Assembly (NCBI GenBank): GCA_003488655.1
Contig: DNKW01000040.1
Location: 1-8,552, forward strand
Direction: 5' to 3'
DNA: 8,552 nt
From: Candidatus Altimarinota bacterium
GTDB taxonomy: Bacteria > Patescibacteriota > Gracilibacteria > BD1-5 > UBA2023
Within the stretch, counting starts at the first letter, position 1. Each line of letters opens with the position of its first letter. Positions 6,586 to 8,552 of this stretch are shown here, one piece after another. A program made the position numbers and the translations under genes. The notes under the pieces are model-generated. The model saw only the letters and a list, made by a program, of their open reading frames with translations. It ran no database searches and was not told where the DNA came from.

Positions 6586-7548
6586 ATGTTTACTATCATC
6601 GATTTGAATTATGCCAAATGCTCTCTTCCGTTTCTATCAAATGAACTACTCGAGAAGATTTCAGAGACGATAGTAAAAAGGAAGAAATGCCTCCTCTTTT
6701 TCAACCGTCGCGGATCAGCTCGCACACTCATCTGTCGTGACTGTGGATATCAGGCAATTTGCGAACGTTGTGATCTCGCCATGATTGTTCATACTTCCCC
6801 ATCCCACCGCCTCCTTTGTCACCACTGTAGCGCCGAGTCTCCTATACCTCATGGCTGTCCCCAGTGTCATGGAAGCAACCTAAATAGCATAGGCTTTGGA
6901 ATCCAGAAAATAGAAGAAAATCTCGCGAAACTCTTTCCTGAAGCACAGATTGCACGTATAGATTCCGATAAGAAGCGCTCGGAGGGAATGCACTTTCAAG
7001 AAATTTCCGAAGCGCAAATCCTCCTCTCGACGGAACTATGAAATACATTGTCTATTGAATGAATAGAGCTTGTCGCCTTTCTTCTCCTTGAATCCGAAAT
7101 AGCCGTCCCTGAGTACGATATAGAAGAGAAAATATATATCAATATCGTCTACAATGCTCGAAAATGATCGGATATCTGCATCCAGACTTTCGCACCGAAA
7201 TCCGATCTCATCAGGAACATCACCGAGGGGAATTATCGGGATTTTCTCGTGCATACGCTTGCGGAACGAAAGGCTTTTTCCTATCCGCCCTACAAAGAGC
7301 TCGTCCATATCTGGGTTCGGGACAAGAGCAAGGAGCGAATCAAAGATATCATCTACAAACTCAAAAACAAATTAGAAACCTTGAAAACTTCTGATATAGA
7401 ACTCTATTTCGATAAGGAACTTTTTACGAAGAGAAATAACGAATACGGGCAAAAAATCGTCCTTAAATGATCCAATCTCTCCCCTCTTCTCACGGAGATT
7501 GAGAAAGAAATATTTCGAAATCGCGGAGTGAGCCTAGAGAGAAAATAG
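6586..7548 (+). CDS. PriA-like protein lacking helicase lobe 1 (N-terminally truncated)
   Basis: 320 residues from ATG 6586 to TAG 7546-7548, with four TGA codons (7039, 7060, 7165, 7468) read as Gly. It matches only the C-terminal half of primosomal helicase PriA (usually 650-800 residues). In order: FTIIDL and LLFFNRRGSA (start of lobe 2, residues ~2-45); the zinc-binding insert with all four CxxC pairs (Cys50/53, 59/62, 78/81, 91/94); GFGIQKIEENLAKLFPEAQ; then AERKAFSYPPYKEL in the C-terminal domain. Lobe 1 with the Walker A and DExH motifs is absent. Motif V (normally GTQMIAKG) and motif VI (QVAGRAGR) are unrecognisable, the latter reading VYNARKG. ATP-driven unwinding therefore looks impossible. 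It may be a zinc-domain scaffold or a decaying gene. The start is uncertain: TTG 6553 and GTG 6493 are also in frame, and the open frame stops at TAG 6454. ATG is preferred because every other start here is ATG. Confidence 0.75.
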
Positions 7549-7573
7549 AACAGATATTCTGCTTCTCGCATTT

Positions 7574-8311
7574 TTAGATATCTTTTGTTCCTCCTGTATA
7601 CAAAGTACCCTTTCTTGGGAGACTCTTTATTTGCTCGGGAGGATTTTGCATCTTTGGTCTGGTGTTTTGTTCTGTTTTCTCCTGTGTAATTCCGATGGGG
7701 GTTTTTGAACGCCCAACAGACTTGGGGATGGGTGTCCTATTTTGTTTCAACGGAATTTTTCGTGTCTCGAGTATTCCTGTGTCCGTCTTCATTGGAGGCA
7801 TAGGCTTGGTGCGAGATCTTCCTTCTCTTGTTGGGCGATATTCAATTTTTTTACGAAGCGATCGAAGATATTCGACCTTATCTCCGGCAAATTTCTGAAT
7901 AAGCGACGAGAGTCCTTTTTCATACGGCGCAAGAACTCCAAGAAGTTTATTATTCTGTCCCAAATATCTGAGAAGACAGGTGAAATCACCATCTCCGGAA
8001 ACAATCAGGGCTTGATCGTATCGATCATAATCGATCATCGCCTGGAGAATCATCTCCGCGTCGATATTTCCTTTCACTTCCCCCGATTCCGTGGTGAGAA
8101 TCTCCTTGAAAACCACCACGAATCCAGATCTCTGAAGCATGAGATAGAGGTCTTGGTTTCCGAGCATAAATCCAAGAAACACATAGGCAATCTCCACTCA
8201 CTTTTCTTCCCGAAGATACTCGCGGAACCGCTTCCAGTCAATCTTCCATCCAAGTTTATAAAGCCCAGAATTGAGGTTTTGTGCATCGATGAACGCGTAG
8301 TTTTGTGACAT
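7574..8311 (-). CDS. NYN-domain (LabA/DUF88-like) protein with basic disordered tail
   Basis: 245 residues from ATG (8311-8309) to TAA (7576-7574). The first ~145 residues are a NYN/PIN-like nuclease domain: YAFIDAQNLN with acidic Asp9, GNIDAEMILQAMIDY, and SGDGDFTCLLRYLGQNNKLLGVLAP, which supplies the paired aspartates and the closing strand. One TGA (8200-8198) reads as Gly38. Under the standard code the first 38 residues, including catalytic Asp9, would be lost and a false GTG start taken at 8197. The remaining ~100 residues are Arg/Lys/Pro/Thr-rich and look disordered. The family is thought to be metal-dependent RNases; no substrate can be named. It reads in the same direction as dnaA but is separated by a hairpin and has its own promoter. 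It converges on the PriA-like gene, with 25 bases between stops. Confidence 0.88.
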
Positions 8312-8337
8312 AGTATGGATATTATATTATAACCGCC

Positions 8338-8365
8338 ATTATAGGGCTTTCTCGGAAAATGCAAA
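8338..8365 (-). promoter_or_regulatory. Predicted promoter for the NYN gene
   Basis: On the minus strand TTTGCA (8365-8360), a 16-base spacer, then a consensus TATAAT (8343-8338), 26 bases before the ATG. Two further overlapping TATAAT boxes (8331-8326 and 8326-8321) lie closer to the start but lack a -35. Confidence 0.55.
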
Positions 8366-8380
8366 ATAATTTAATCTCAA

Positions 8381-8419
8381 CAAACCCCATACGAAAGAAT
8401 TTCTTTCGTATGGGGTTTG
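8381..8419 (-). terminator. 19-bp perfect hairpin downstream of dnaA
   Basis: Bases 8381-8399 and 8401-8419 are exact reverse complements around a single central T (8400), with a GC-rich base (CCCC/GGGG). It starts 10 bases after the dnaA stop in the gene's direction. The exit side on the minus strand is TTTGTTGAG, a weak U-tract; on the plus strand it is followed by AAAAA. It is most likely a dnaA terminator. Confidence 0.6.
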
Positions 8420-8429
8420 AAAAATACGA

Positions 8430-8552
8430 TTATATCCCGAGCTTATCTCGAAGAATATTGATTTCATAAAAGAGGTTTTGGTCTTTTTTGAGAATGGATT
8501 CGAGTTTCTTGCAAGAATAGAGGACTGCCGAATGGTTGCGTCCGGAGAAGAT
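8430..8552 (-). CDS. dnaA: Chromosomal replication initiator DnaA, C-terminal end (partial)
   Basis: Forty residues and a TAA stop (8432-8430); the rest lies beyond the right edge. They match the last part of DnaA domain IV, which binds DnaA boxes: SGRNHSAVLYSCKKLESIL corresponds to the family signature GRDHTTVLHACKKI. The Asp of the DH pair is Asn here and the first Thr is Ser, mild changes in a part of the signature that contacts DNA. The closing EINILRDKLGI is the usual helical end. DnaA recognises the origin and opens it with ATP. No cluster of DnaA boxes is visible in the ~120 bases downstream, so the origin is probably on the far side of the gene or elsewhere. The fragment is short, but the signature is specific. 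Confidence 0.88.
   Translation of the reverse strand: MFSGRNHSAVLYSCKKLESILKKDQNLFYEINILRDKLGI

Noticed and set aside
7552..7583. AGATAT/ATATCT inverted repeat between the converging genes as a terminator
   Set aside because: Only 6 bp of A/T-rich stem around a 20-base loop; too weak to support.
1..8552. UGA as tryptophan (code 4) or selenocysteine
   Set aside because: TGA falls on conserved glycines (GHGVG, GGYRxG), TGG is used normally for Trp, and 17 sites across unrelated families is far too many for selenocysteine.

Overview
The window reads as chromosome of a Candidate Phyla Radiation bacterium that uses genetic code 25 (UGA = glycine), i.e. the Gracilibacteria/Absconditabacteria (SR1, BD1-5) group. 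Under the standard code, seven of the eleven genes break at in-frame TGA codons. Reading TGA as Gly joins the pieces into full-length proteins that all end at TAA or TAG. I count 17 such TGA codons. Several fall on family-conserved glycines: the first Gly of GHGVG in the SpoIID domain, and the Gly after GGYRE in the MGMT-like protein. The exact lineage cannot be fixed from this window alone.

Layout, + strand: a Gmad2-domain protein whose start lies off the left edge (1-638); a two-gene unit of a PhnA-domain protein and an MGMT-like alkyltransferase (722-1255); a small Pro/Arg-rich protein (1327-1554); a YgjP-type zinc metallopeptidase (1584-2255); a membrane acyltransferase (2343-3500); a large secreted amidase-SpoIID fusion (3536-5806); the regulator NrdR (5966-6412); and a PriA-like protein lacking the first helicase lobe (about 6586-7548). 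Converging from the right on the minus strand are a NYN/LabA nuclease-like gene (8311-7574) and the 3' end of dnaA (8552-8430), with a long perfect hairpin between them.

Two themes stand out. The first is the cell envelope: the acyltransferase and the amidase-SpoIID fusion are both envelope proteins, and the fusion puts a stem-peptide-removing amidase and a glycan-cleaving SpoIID domain in one exported chain. The second is DNA replication and nucleotide supply: NrdR, the PriA remnant and dnaA. No phage, plasmid, CRISPR, tRNA or rRNA feature was found.

Gene starts share a pattern. A sigma70-like promoter (TTGNNN or TTTRCA, spacer 15-16, TAYAYT or TATAAT) precedes most units, and leaders are often about 25-32 nt and pyrimidine-rich, without a Shine-Dalgarno motif. 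Gaps between genes are all under 175 bases. The two largest (5807-5965 and 6413-6585) hold a REP-like repeat and an unusually structured leader.
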